In this document: positions 12,397 through 23,383 of the stretch, piece after piece
Numbering within the stretch: position 1 is the first letter of the stretch
Layout: each line of letters starts with the position of its first letter
NCBI GenBank assembly: GCA_038025085.1
Contig: CM076152.1
Location: forward strand, 38,877,501 to 38,941,500
DNA length: 64,000 bases
Direction: 5' to 3'
DNA from: Tetragonia tetragonoides
Taxonomy: Eukaryota; Streptophyta; Magnoliopsida; Caryophyllales; Aizoaceae
The notes under the pieces: generated by a model
The model's input: the letters and a program-made list of their open reading frames with translations, nothing else
The model's database searches: none
Told to the model about the DNA's origin: nothing
Translations under genes and position numbers: made by a program

Positions 12397-12961
12397 TTGT
12401 TCGCCATCTCTGTTTTTTTAGAACTGTCCAACGCCATCACCTCGACACACTTCTCTCTATTTCTGTCACTCTCTCTCTCTTCCCATATCAGATTGAAGCT
12501 CCAAATTGAATAATGTGTTGATTTTGAAGTCTTTCGTTTTCGAATTGTAGATCTGTTTTTTTTTTTTTTTTTTGGGTTGAACCCTAATTAAACTCGCCTA
12601 AAATCAGCACTCACTTGTTGTGGGGATTATGTTGAATCCTAATTAAACTTGCCCAAAAAAAACAGATGCTGATTTTTTCGAAAAATAAAGATGCTAATTT
12701 TTTCAGAAAACATAGATGTGAAAATTTGGTGGGAAGCTTTGTGTTGATCTTGTTGACGGTGGCGATGGTTTTGGGGAGTTATGTTTCTTGTGGTGGTGCC
12801 GACAAGAGACAGAGAGTGTGAAGTGGTGTGTGATGAGAGAAAGAGAAACAGAGATATGGTGTTCCAAATAAGGGGCAAATGAGGAAAAATTAGGTTAATT
12901 TCACATTTTCTTAATATGCGTGCCATTCTCTTGTGAGAAGAAAATATAGGGACGGAGGGAG
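12014..12961. mobile_element. Stowaway-like (Tc1/mariner-type) non-autonomous element, 948 bp
   Basis: The ends are perfect inverted repeats of about 26 bp starting CTCCCTCCGTCCC, the Stowaway signature, and they are flanked by TA on both sides (12012-12013 and 12962-12963). A second copy of the inner part of the terminal repeat lies at about 12058-12078. No transposase is present. The interior holds two CT microsatellites. It is longer than most Stowaway MITEs, which are usually under 500 bp. Confidence 0.88.
12274..12394. repeat. Two (CT)n microsatellites inside the Stowaway-like element
   Basis: CT arrays at 12274-12307 and 12342-12394 are separated by CT-rich sequence. They account for part of the unusual length of the host element. 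Confidence 0.95.
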
Positions 12962-12963
12962 TA

Positions 12964-13393
12964 GTATTTAAAGTGGTGCCAATGAATTTTCCAGCACTAG
13001 TATCTACTTAACTATGGCCAAGACTGCCAATCCAAATGAATTTTCATTCGCAGTCCTTGCTAGTACCCTTTACAAAAATGCAAAATAAAAAAAACAAATA
13101 TATTCAAGCTCAGATGCGCACTATTTTTCAGCACAATGGGATTGGAACCGGACCCAAATTGCCACGGGGGTACTATTCGAAATGGGGATTGCACCAACCG
13201 GAAATCAAACCCCGGTCTATACCATTGCAGGGTTAATTTTCCAGTATAAGCTCTTAATATCTTGCTGACAAGCGGCGCAACTTCAGTAGATTTCACTCGG
13301 TTCAGGATACGATAGAATGATACAAGTGCTCTGAATGCCACCAGTCAAAAGAAGCAAGTGTTCCGAATGAGGTACTTGAGTATAAACCTAGTT
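12964..13393. other. Intergenic DNA between Stowaway-like element and Copia insertion
   Basis: No coding region or element ends recognised. It is the original 3' flank of the TFIIIA locus, separated from it by the later Copia insertion. Confidence 0.5.
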
Positions 13394-13398
13394 AGTAG

Positions 13399-13699
13399 TG
13401 TAAGAAAACAAGAATTTGCTAATTCTTGTATTCACTTAATATATAAACAAAATAGGAGGAGAATAACAAGAATATATGAAGTATAACAATCTGCTGAATT
13501 GTTTCACACTTTCTTCCTTAAATATCTGATTTACAACATCTCTTTTATAGACTCTCATATACTAAATTTACCAAAGGTATCTAATGAAACTCATTTATAA
13601 CCTCCTAAGATGTTACAATTAATCTGCGGTTAATTGTGAATTGCTAAACACTTATTTACTATTCTTAGCTTATTTAATTCAAGTTTGTTTTCTTTAACA
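13399..13699 (-). repeat. Copia 3' LTR
   Basis: Starts tgtaagaaaac and ends ctttaaca on the + strand. It matches the repeat at 17810-18110 with about five substitutions. Confidence 0.97.
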
Positions 13700-13720
13700 C
13701 GCCCCCTCAAACTTGAATTT

Positions 13721-16700
13721 TCATTTCGGAGCAACTACTCCGAGCATAGTCTTGAATTTCTCAAATAGATCAGCTTTAAGAGGCTTTGTCAAGACATCGG
13801 CAACTTGCTCTTCAGATTTGCAAAACTGAAGCTCAATCTCGTTTTCCTTAATCAGTTCTCTGATGTAATGATAACGAATATCAATGTGCTTAGATCGACC
13901 ATGAAACACGGGGTTCTTTGCTAGGGCCATAGCAGACATATTATCACAGTAAATAGTTGTTGGACTTTCTTCACGATGTTCTAGTTCTGCTAACATTTTT
14001 CGTAGCCAAACTGCTTGACATGCTGCTGATATTGCTGCTATATACTCAGCTTCTGCTGTCGATAAGGCTACTACTGCTTGCTTCTTTGACGACCATGATA
14101 TGACACTTCTACCTAGATAAAAGACATATCCAGAAGTGCTTTTGCGTGTATCAAGGTCACCAGCCCAATCACTATCGCTATACCCAACCAACTTGAAATT
14201 ATCTGAGTTGGTATAGAAGATACCATGATCTCGAGTACCACTTATGTAACGGAGAATCCTCTTTGCTACTTGCAAGTGTGATTGATGTGGCTTCTCCATC
14301 TACCGACTAATCAATCCGACTCCATAGACAATATCAGGTCTTGTGGAAGTCAAATATCGAAGACTACCAACAATACTCTTGAAATAAGTTGGATTTACCA
14401 ATTCTCCGCAACCTTCTTTCTTCATCTCGACTCTTTCTGCTACGGGGGTTCTAATAAGTGTTGCTGCATCCATCTTGAACTTTTTCAAAATATCAGTGAC
14501 ATATTTATTTTGCGAAACAAATATACCTTCATTAGTTTGCTGCACTTCAATACCGAGGAAATATGACATCAAACCCATGTCTGTCATCTCGAACTCGCTC
14601 ATCATTGCCTCTTTAAATTCAGCAAACATCTCTTCACTATTCCCAGTGAAATAAGATCATCAACATATAAGCACAATATCAAAATATCACCATTTTCCTT
14701 TGACTTGACATACAATGTATGCTCATGTGGACATTCTGAAAACCATCTTGCAATAAGTATGTATCTATGCCAGAATACCATGCACGAGGTGCTTGTTTTA
14801 AGCCATATAAGGCTTTCTTGAGGCGATATACTTTGCTTTCACCTCCTTTCCTCACAAAACCTGGTGGTTGTTCAACATAAACTTCTTCTTGAAGTACACC
14901 ATTCAAAAATGCCGATTTTACATCCATTTGATGAATTTTCCACTTATTTTGCGCTGCAAGAGACAACATTATTCGTACAGTATCCATTCTAGAAACAGGA
15001 GCAAATACCTCGAAATAGTCAATTCCCGACTTTTGCTTATAGCTTTTGACTACCAATCTTGCCTTATAACAGTCAACTTCACCATCTGGTCTATATTTTG
15101 TCTTGTATACCCATTTAACTCCAATGGGCCTTTTTCCGGCTGGTAACGAAGTCAACTCCCAAGTTTCATTTTTCTTAATTGAGTTGATCTCCTCATTCAT
15201 GGCTTGGATCCACCTTTCATGTGCTGCATCATCTTCATATGAAACTGGATCGCAATCAGCAAATAAACAAAAATTTACAAGGGTCTCATCAGTAGAATCT
15301 TCCTCATCATCATCTCTGTATATTACATAATCTTGATATCGTGTTGGCATAACACGATTTCTCTGCGGACGACCTGCTGGCCTTGCATCTTCCGTCATAG
15401 AGGAAGTATTAACTGGTGGTGTTAGGGAGCCACTTGGAGAATGAGTCTGTGGCTCATCTATGGGAACTTCATTTATAATGACATTGCTAGATGTGTCATT
15501 ATTTTGATGCCATTTCCATTCTTCATCTTCAACAAATCGGACATCTCTGCTTACTATAATCTCCTCGCTATCTGGATTATATAACTTATAACCCTTGGTC
15601 ACATCACTATAACCAATAAATATACATTTTCTGCTTTTATCATCGAGCTTTTTTCTCTTCTGATCTGGTACATGGGCATATGCAATGCACCAAAATACAC
15701 GTAAATAAGACACATCTGGTTTGTTCCCACTCCATGCTTCTTCTGGCGTCCGTCCACAAACACTCCTAGTGGGACACCTATTCAATAAGTAAATTGCACA
15801 ACAAACGGCCTCTGCCCAAAATGGTTTTGGCAGATGTTTGGCCTTCAACATGCTTCTAGCCATCTCAAATATGGTTCTATTTTTTCTTTCTGCTATACTA
15901 TTCTGCTGAGGAGTATAGCTAGCTGTTAATTGATGTTGAATCCCTTCTTTCTTGCAATAATTATTGAACTCATTAGATGTAAATTCTCCACCTCTGTCAG
16001 ACCTCAAGGTCTTTAAAGGATAACCGCTTTGTTTTTCAACAAGTACTTTGAACTCCATAAACTTGTTGAATGCTGCAGATTTTTCTTTCAAGAAATAAAC
16101 CCATAAGTTTCTAGAAAAATCATCTACAAATAGTAGAAAATACCTTTTCTTCCCGATAGATTCTACCTCAACTGGTCCACATATATCCGTGTGCACCAAC
16201 TCTAACGGTTGCTTCGCTCGTCTAGACTTTCCAATCATAAACGAGTCTCGATGATGCTTTCCGAGAATGCAACCTTCACAAGGGCTACTAAGGGCTTCAA
16301 TAAGAGGTAAGCCCGTAACCATATCTAGCCGCACCAATAACTTCAAGCCTCGAAAGTTCAAATGGCCAAATCGAAAATGCCATAACCAGTTGCTATCTTT
16401 CACCATTGCTTGTAAACTCATCAATGTTCTAGCTTGAACCGACAAAGGAAACATACGATTCTTCGTCATGTTCACCTTTGTAATACACTTATTATTTTTT
16501 CCTCTGATCTCGCACACCCCATTTTCAATATGAACTTTGTGCCCCCTTTCTGAAAGTTGTCCAATGCTTAACAAATTCCAGAATAAACCTGGCACATAGA
16601 ATACGTCTGCAATCGTAACATTAGTACCATTTTTCGATTGAATAATAATATTACCTTTTCCCTTCACAGGAATTCTAGACTTATTCCCGAAACTCACTTC

Positions 16701-17765
16701 TCCTTTCACCGATTCATCAAGGAAGGAGAACATTTCTTTCTTCCCGGTCATATGATTGCTACATCCCGTATCCAGATACCAAATATTATTGTTTTCGGCA
16801 TCTGTACTTTCTTTGCAGGCAAGAACTAAGTTTTCAGTCACTTCTACGGCATTTGCTTTTGCTTGCTCACCATGTTGAACATTTTTCCGGCATTCAAATG
16901 CATAATGCCCAAATTGTCTACATTTGTAACATTGGATTTTGGATTTCTCACGCCCACCATTTGCTCTTTCACCCGAAGAACTGCCTTCACCATTGATATC
17001 TTTATTTGACGTATAAAAGTTACCTCTTCCTCGACTACGACCACGACCTCGGTTGCGACTTCTTTGGTATCCGCCACGACCGCTGGATACATTCGCATTG
17101 CTTGGCAAAGCACGCTCACCCCTAGAATTGTTGTTTCGTTGGTTAATTCGCTGCTCATGAGAGGCCAACGAACCCAACAATCTTTCAATGGAGATAGTCG
17201 ACAAGTCATTGGCTTGTTCTATTGCAGCCACAATAGAATCAAATTCTGATACGAGTGTTCTCGTTATCTTCTCAATAACCTGTTGATCGGTTATGGTTTC
17301 ACCATTAGCCCGCATCTGATTTGCAATTAACTGAACCCGATCAAAGTAATCATTTATTGATTCTGAATCATTCATGCTTAGATTTTCGAAATCTCCGCGT
17401 AACGTCTGCAACCGAACTTGTCTCACTCTTTCGCCTCCTTTGTAGGATTTTTGCAAAATATCTCATGCTGCATGAGGCGTTTCAGCCAACGATATTTTTG
17501 AAAATACCGTTTTCTGCTCAACTGCAAAAAAGATAGAAAACAAGACCTTCTGGTCTTTCTTGCGGGTTTCTTGTAATGTCTCCTTCTCCTCCTTAGACAT
17601 CGACCCAAATGTTGTTGGGTCGTTCACATCTTCAAATCCTTTTTCTACCACCTCCCACATATCATGAGAGCGGAAGAATACTTTCATTTGAATAGCCCAA
17701 TCATCATAATTGCTTCCAACTAATTTTGGAAGGGGCAGTTGAAACGAGTTGCTTGTTGTTGCCAT
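13721..17765 (-). pseudogene. Copia gag-pol, interrupted by two stops and a frameshift
   Basis: The polyprotein would encode capsid, protease, integrase, reverse transcriptase and RNase H. In order on the minus strand: a gag start (MATTSNSFQLPLPKLVG) at 17765; a zinc knuckle CYKCRQFGHYAFEC; a protease DTGCSNHMTG; integrase motifs HTDICGP, LRSDRGGEF and QNSIAERKN; reverse transcriptase to about 14,700; and RNase H with DSDWAGD to 13721. Breaks: a TGA near 17463 where a Trp codon is expected; a shift to another frame near 14,680-14,730 shortly before the YVDD region; and a TAG near 14,297-14,299. The element cannot make a full polyprotein itself but could be mobilised in trans. The Copia lineage is not assigned. 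Confidence 0.92.
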
Positions 17766-17809
17766 TTTTCGATTATAATATTAGCAAGAAACCTTGCTCT
17801 GATACCAAA

Positions 17810-18110
17810 TGTAAGAAAACAAGAATTTGCTAATTCTTGTATTCACTCAATATATAAACAAAATAGGAGGAGAATAACAAGAATATAGGAAGTATAACAA
17901 TCTGCTGAATTGTTTCACACTTTCTTCCTTAAATATCATATTTACAACATCTCTTTTATAGACTCTCATATACTAAATTTACCAAAGGTATTTAATGAAA
18001 CTCATTTATAACCTCCTAAGATGTTACAATTAATCTGCGGTTAATTGTGAATTGCTAAACACTTATTTACTATTCTTAGCTTATTTAATTCAAGTTTGTT
18101 TTCTTTAACA
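17810..18110 (-). repeat. Copia 5' LTR
   Basis: Same limits as the other LTR. On the minus strand it is directly followed by the tRNA-Met primer binding site, which makes this the 5' LTR. Confidence 0.97.
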
Positions 18111-18154
18111 AGTAGTATGTGTGCCAGTATCCCTTGTATCTGGCATTACCATCA

Positions 18155-20704
18155 CTATTCATCAGAATCGGTTGAAAGCAACCATGATAAATAATCCGAG
18201 GCTGAGCAGCTGCTGTTATGAGCACCATCACCTTGACTAGGTGGGGTAATCCTTTTCCGCGTGAGCATCTCAACAGTTGGGTACTTCCTTTTCTGCCCAC
18301 CACGGGGCCTACATCTGGATTTCTCATCGAACCCCTCAATATCTCCCTAGAAAGAACAAATAATCCGATATAAACACTAATTAGCAAACAGCATTGCAGT
18401 GTAAGAAATAGAAAAAGAAATATGGAGTTAATTTTATAAATCATTAACTAAAATATGGAAGAAAAAGAAATGTAGAGATGTACATGGACATAAACACGGC
18501 GACCAGAATTCTCGTGATTGTCTCTCACATGCTTGAAAGCAAATCTCATACCACAACCAGGAAATTTACAAACAAAGGGTCTGAGATTCAGATGCACTGC
18601 CTTTACATGCTGCTGAAGGTTTGATTTCTGTTTATCAGAGAAACATAATTAATCAGAAAATGTGGTTGCTGTGAGCACACCCAAACCTTGCAATGGCCTA
18701 ATATAGAATAAATTAAATATAACGAGTAATACAAAGAAAACATACCGTGGTAAATGAGTGGTCACAACCCTCAAAGCTGCATTTGATACTCCCACTCTCA
18801 GTCTCAGTCTCATTCTCAGACTCAGATAAACTTTCTTCATGAGTTCTGAGGTGCCTTTTGATATTCTTCTTCAAGTGCTTGGAACCGCAAACCTCACAGT
18901 TTATATATTGGTGGCATGATCTAACATGCACCCTGAGACACTTAACGTTGGCAAAAGGCTTTGCACAGTCAATGCAAATTGCTTCTGAAGAATTTGACTT
19001 ATCTGCAAAGGTGCAATCCACAGTCAACTTTTAGAAACGATTAACACACAACAAATCAGACAATCAGGGAAAAACCAGGATACTTGCCATGAGACTCTTC
19101 GTGATCCCGCAATTGGGAAGGCCAATTGAACTCCTTCCCACATCCACTTTCCTGACAAACATACTTCTTTTGGTTCCTTACATTGCTGTATACAGGCTTC
19201 CCTTCATGCATTCTCTTAAAGTGTTTATTCATGTTACTCTGACAACTAAACTCTTTCCCACATCCAACTTCTGGACAAACATACTTCTTTTACTCCGTCA
19301 CATTGCTGGGCCTGGGTTCAGGCTTTCTTTCATGAACTTCTTTCAAGTGTCTCTTCATGTTACTCTAAAGATTAAACTCCTTGTCACAGCCTTCCATAGG
19401 ACATTTTAACAACGTTCTTTGATGCTGAAGAAGATGACGGTTCAAGTGGTCTCACCTTCTAAATCTCTTTTGGCAGTGATCTAATGGACAAGCAAAAGGC
19501 CTCTGCGAGCAAATGAATCAGCCACTTCAGAAAACCCCTATATGCAGAATCTAAATGGTATAGAAATTTGCTCAGTTCTCAAAACTTCTCAAACCACAAT
19601 TGGGTGCGTGTTAGAGGCTTTACTTGATGGAGCTTCTCAGGAGGTCCCCCATCCTGATACTAGTCCAATCAAGATAATCAACATAAACAAAGCCTCTTCG
19701 CATTTTGGAGTTCTCTCTTTGGGATCCAATGCTTCACACACTTTCAAATCATCTCAAAATCTGCATTAATCACAACAATCATCCATTGCAAGTTTGGAAC
19801 TACATTGAATTTATCCAAAACCAAAAAGATCATCCCCCACACATTAAAAAAACCAACACATTAAAGTCAGTTCCCTGAATACGGAACAGGGTCCTTTCTT
19901 TTTCATCGTGCCCTTAGTCACTGAATTAATCCATCAAAGTAAGCACAAGTTATCTAAAAGGCTTCAACCTTCAAGTAGCTTCAGCCTTCAATACAGCATG
20001 TTATACACAAAACTTGAGTTTAACCCAAAATTTCTCTCACAAGACATTACTCTATGACACTATTAGTGAAGCAGCAAACTTTCACTAGAAACCACACAAA
20101 ACAAATTAGCAATTACACAACTTCAGTCTATTAGTCTTGGATAATAACACAATAAAACAACCCATCAGTTTTCGATACATATAAGCTAACCCAAACCCTT
20201 TTCGTCTCCCTCAAATACAAACAGACATAATAACAATCATCAAAAATCAAATGTTCAGAAGTATATAATAAAAAAATTCATACGATCCCAGAAAAATTCA
20301 AACATTCAACAATTTTAAACAGAAATAAGTACCTCGTCTGAGTGGCAAATCATATGTTGTTTCAAATGAGCAGGTTTCTTAAAACTCTCACCACATTCTT
20401 CACAAGTATTATCACACTTTTGACCTTCCATTTCTTCATCCCCTTCAATTTCTCTCTCTTCCATCTCCTCCTGCATTCATATGACATAGCCCCAAATTCC
20501 TTAAATCAAAACCCAGAAAAAATACATAGCAATTAACAACTCTGTAAAAACTATAGCAAGAGAGAGAAAGTACCTGGTGTTATGAGAGCATATGAGCTGC
20601 AAGTAATGATTTCTTGGATCGACAAATTCCACAAAAATCACAATAGTAACGTCTTATGTCCTTGAATATGGCTCTCTTTCTCTCTCTGCTTCTAGTATCG
20701 CCAT
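18155..20704 (-). pseudogene. TFIIIA: Transcription factor IIIA (C2H2 zinc finger), 5' half decayed
   Basis: TFIIIA binds the 5S rRNA gene and 5S rRNA. Minus-strand exons: 20574-20704 (finger 1), 20333-20470 (finger 2, [17 protein letters not shown]), 19088-19502 (fingers 3 onward), 18746-19002 (INCEVCGSKHLKKNIKRHLR), 18484-18627 (FVCKFPGCGMRFAFKHVRDN) and 18155-18346 (RPRGGQKRKYPTVEML, stop TAG). The last three exons are open and very like plant TFIIIA. The first exon has the ATG one frame off the finger (an apparent 1-base loss next to the start) and a TAA just before its donor. The 19088-19502 exon has three in-frame stops (FRR*DHLNRH, FNL*SNMKRH, NVTE*KKYVC), two of which look like C-to-T changes in Gln codons. 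One finger block in that exon appears duplicated. A short protein from an internal Met could still carry the last fingers. The P5SM element lies between exons 2 and 3. Confidence 0.85.
19596..19760 (-). ncRNA. Plant 5S rRNA mimic (P5SM) regulatory exon of TFIIIA
   Basis: On the minus strand this stretch resembles plant 5S rRNA in order: GGATCCCA...AGAACTCC (near 19,708-19,728), then TAGTATCAGGATGGGGGACC (near 19,643-19,662), CTCCTGAGAAGCTCC, and finally AACACGCACCC (near 19,600-19,610). The 5S counterparts are GGATCCCATCAGAACTCC, TAGTACTAGGATGGGTGACC, the CCTGGGAAGTCC stretch and the GTTGCACCCC end. A good acceptor (attaatgcag) ends at 19761, so the exon would start at 19760; I could not fix its donor. 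In land plants this mimic binds ribosomal protein L5 and controls inclusion of a poison exon in TFIIIA mRNA. Position between the finger-2 and finger-3 exons is as in known TFIIIA genes. Confidence 0.85.
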
Positions 20705-21185
20705 TGATGATGATTTTGTGGTTTCTCTCGATGTTTGTGTAGGTGAATTGGGAAATCTAGGGTTTGTAGATTTCGGCTGAGTGAGGGGTTTCTAAATGTA
20801 GCTTAGGGGTATTGGTTTGGTGTGGGCAGCCCGTCTGGTTTAAAATGTGAGATCCATATATATTTTTTTAAAACGGAAGCCCATGGCCCCGCCCTTGTTT
20901 TCATTTTTGCACCAGATGTGTTTTAATTTTTTAATTTAATTTAATGCTTTTAAATAGGAGTCAAATATTCAGTCCAAAAAAAAAAAAATAGGAGTAAGTA
21001 AAGGGTTCTACTACATTAAAAGATTTAAAGATGCCATGTGTCCATGGTCCCGGATGACCTGCTAATTAGAATAATCTGCCCAATTTTAGTACATCACGAC
21101 ACGTGATACAAACTAGTGTGTTTGGACAATTTTGTCAAGAACTCATGTCCAAGCATTACACGAACGAACTTAACTTGGTCCAACA
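20705..21185. other. Promoter side of TFIIIA and intergenic DNA
   Basis: This should hold the TFIIIA leader and promoter on the minus strand. I cannot point to a clear TATA box. An A run lies near 20,977. No other gene is seen. Confidence 0.5.
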
Positions 21186-21194
21186 TTAAAATAA

Positions 21195-22301
21195 GGATTA
21201 GTTGCTCCCAATAATCCCAAGTTTCATCGCTCCGTCAATAATAATCCCAAGTTACGAAATTACCAAAAATAATCTGAACTTTTCACTTTTGTTCCACTGG
21301 TACACCTCGAGGTGACGTTGTCAGCTTCCCGTTACGGTCTACTAATTAATCGCATAATTAATTGCCTCCTTCCCCCCTCCTCTCTCTCCCTTCTCCTTTC
21401 TCTCTCTTTCCTTTCTCCTCTGCCCCGAGCGAGCCAAACTGTAAAAAAATGGCCCCAACCAAACTTGCTTGAACAACATAATCACCATTATTGAAACTAT
21501 CTTCAATTCTAATAGCATGATGACCACCTCTTCGATAATTAAATGTTCCTTTATCTTCCGAAGTGTTTATCGCTCCCTAACCTCCGCCGCCTCCGTCGCC
21601 CTATTTTGTCTCTCCTCCGTCGTCTGCGTCGTCTGTCTCCGCCATAATATATATGACGAGATGTCTTAGAAAATAAAGGAAGTAAGCGATTGTTGGAAAC
21701 TAGGCAACTCTTTTATTCGTGTGTTGAAAATTAAGCCCATAATTAGATTAGAAATTTACAGCTTGGTAGAGGACTGGTGTTAATCAATGGAGAATGGGGA
21801 GGTGGAGGCAGAGGGAGATAGTGGTGGCGGTGGTTGAAGCAGTTAGACGCGAGGGGTTAGGGTTGGTGTCTAACTGGATGTGGAGAAGGATCTAATAGGG
21901 TGGCTCTTTTGAGAGGTTGGGGGTCTGACATGGTGGGTGGAGGATCTGCGGGCCTAACATGGTGGGTGGGGGGCTGCAGATTGGTCTGACTGGGTTGGAG
22001 GAGGAAGGAGGTTGGAGTGAAGGATGCATAATCACTTCATCAGTAAAAGAAATTTAATTTGTTTTTTTAACTTTTTTTTCTTAAATTCTTCTAGCTAATA
22101 AAAAAATCCAGCCAATTACTTCTTAATCCGCATGATTAACATAGCCACATCATCATTACTAAACGGAGAGTACACGGTGTTAACATTTGAGTCACTCACG
22201 GGAAAAAAAGTGAATACTTGGGATTATTTTTAGGAATTTCGTTACTTGGTATTATTATTGGAGGACCGCTCAAATTTCGAATTATTGGCAGCAATTTTTC
22301 C
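21195..22301. mobile_element. Non-autonomous Mutator-like element (MULE-MITE), 1,107 bp
   Basis: The first and last roughly 95 bp are imperfect inverted repeats (GGATTAGTTGCTCCCAATAA at the left, GGAAAAATTGCTGCCAATAA on the opposite strand at the right, both continuing with similar sequence). A perfect 9-bp target duplication, TTAAAATAA, flanks it (21186-21194 and 22302-22310). Long terminal repeats plus a 9-bp TSD define Mutator-like elements. The interior has no transposase and no gene fragment that I recognise; a CT-rich block lies at about 21,366-21,420. Confidence 0.85.
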
Positions 22302-22310
22302 TTAAAATAA

Positions 22311-22762
22311 AACCATAACGAAAAAAGTATGGCGCACGTGGGCGCCACAAGGCACGACACGGTGGCCATGGGCCATGTGTGTCTAGGCCATCCTTAAGAA
22401 CGAGGCAGAACAATATGAAGCCTACTAGATGGGTCTTGAGTTGCACCTCCTAGAACCTTAGGCACGACATGACTATGGTCACCTCTAATTTTAGTTTACT
22501 AGTTTATGCATTTTCTTCACACTTGACTTCATCACTCAAATATGTTTCACTGATCTCGGTAAGACCTAAATATCGTGACATGTCATTTATGTTTCCCCTT
22601 TCTGAAGCTACAGATGTAAGTTTTGTGGTAAATCTCCTTGTCTCGTTGCTCTTTTGAATGCTTTGTAATATGTTTTACACTTTTATTATTGCATCACCAA
22701 TACAAAAACATTCTCCGCTCAATTTGTTGTACTCCACCACCCATCATCCATTTTGTATATGA
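22311..22762. other. Intergenic DNA between MULE and hAT elements
   Basis: No gene or element ends recognised. Confidence 0.5.
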
Positions 22763-22910
22763 CCGACCACCAGGGGCGAAGCTACGGGGGGGGGGGGGGG
22801 GCTGGCGTAGGCCCTGCCCCTGTAGCCTAGCCCAATACTTCTTTTTTTTTATTCTGGCCTATGAAGTTTTATGGGCTATATACATGTTTGTTCAACTAAT
22901 AACAAATATA

Positions 22911-22995
22911 CTTAGTTGGTTCAGTGGTTGGGAAGGAAAGTAAAAGTCTTTCCTTGTAGCCCAAGCGGGATCAAATCCCTTCCCAACCACTTTTG
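22911..22995 (+). other. tRNA-like sequence in the hAT 5' subterminal region
   Basis: The text cttagttggttcagtggttg followed about 45 bases later by gcgggatcaaatccc resembles the A and B boxes of a tRNA gene, bounded by a short inverted pair (ggttgggaagg and ccttcccaacc). It may be a tRNA-derived SINE head or a chance stem. I do not call a tRNA gene. Confidence 0.35.
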
Positions 22996-23383
22996 TAAAC
23001 TTCCCTTTTTTTAGGCGTTCTTTTTTTTAACTCAATTTTTTTTGTACCACCACCAAAATCAAAACCCTAAAACTTAACCCACTTCAAATAAAGAGTGAGA
23101 AACATCAAATTTACATCAATTATTCTCTTTTGTGATCAGAATAACAATCCAGGTGCGTTTTTATTTTATTTTTATCTCCCTATACTATTCTTCTATTATT
23201 TTTTTCATTTTGTATTATTAATTCATAACCATGTTATCATGTATTAAATTATAATTACTTTAGATTATTAGTGTTTCTTGTAATTGTAGCATTGTTCATT
23301 CTAATTTCTATACGGATTAAAATATGTATTACAGTATTAGTTGTGATTTTTTACTTGGGAATTTATTTTGTAGGGTGTATATC

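Larger units (their letters stand above)
13399..18110 (-). mobile_element. Ty1/Copia LTR retrotransposon, 4,712 bp, complete but coding-defective
   Basis: Two 301-bp LTRs (13399-13699 and 17810-18110) begin TG and end CA and are flanked by a 5-bp target duplication AGTAG (13394-13398, 18111-18115). On the minus strand an initiator-Met tRNA primer site (TTGGTATCAGAGC, about 17797-17809) follows the 5' LTR, and a G-rich polypurine tract (about 13700-13709) precedes the 3' LTR. I count about five differences between the LTRs (under 2%), so the insertion is recent. It lies about 45 bp past the TFIIIA stop codon, in the same orientation as that gene. Confidence 0.97.
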
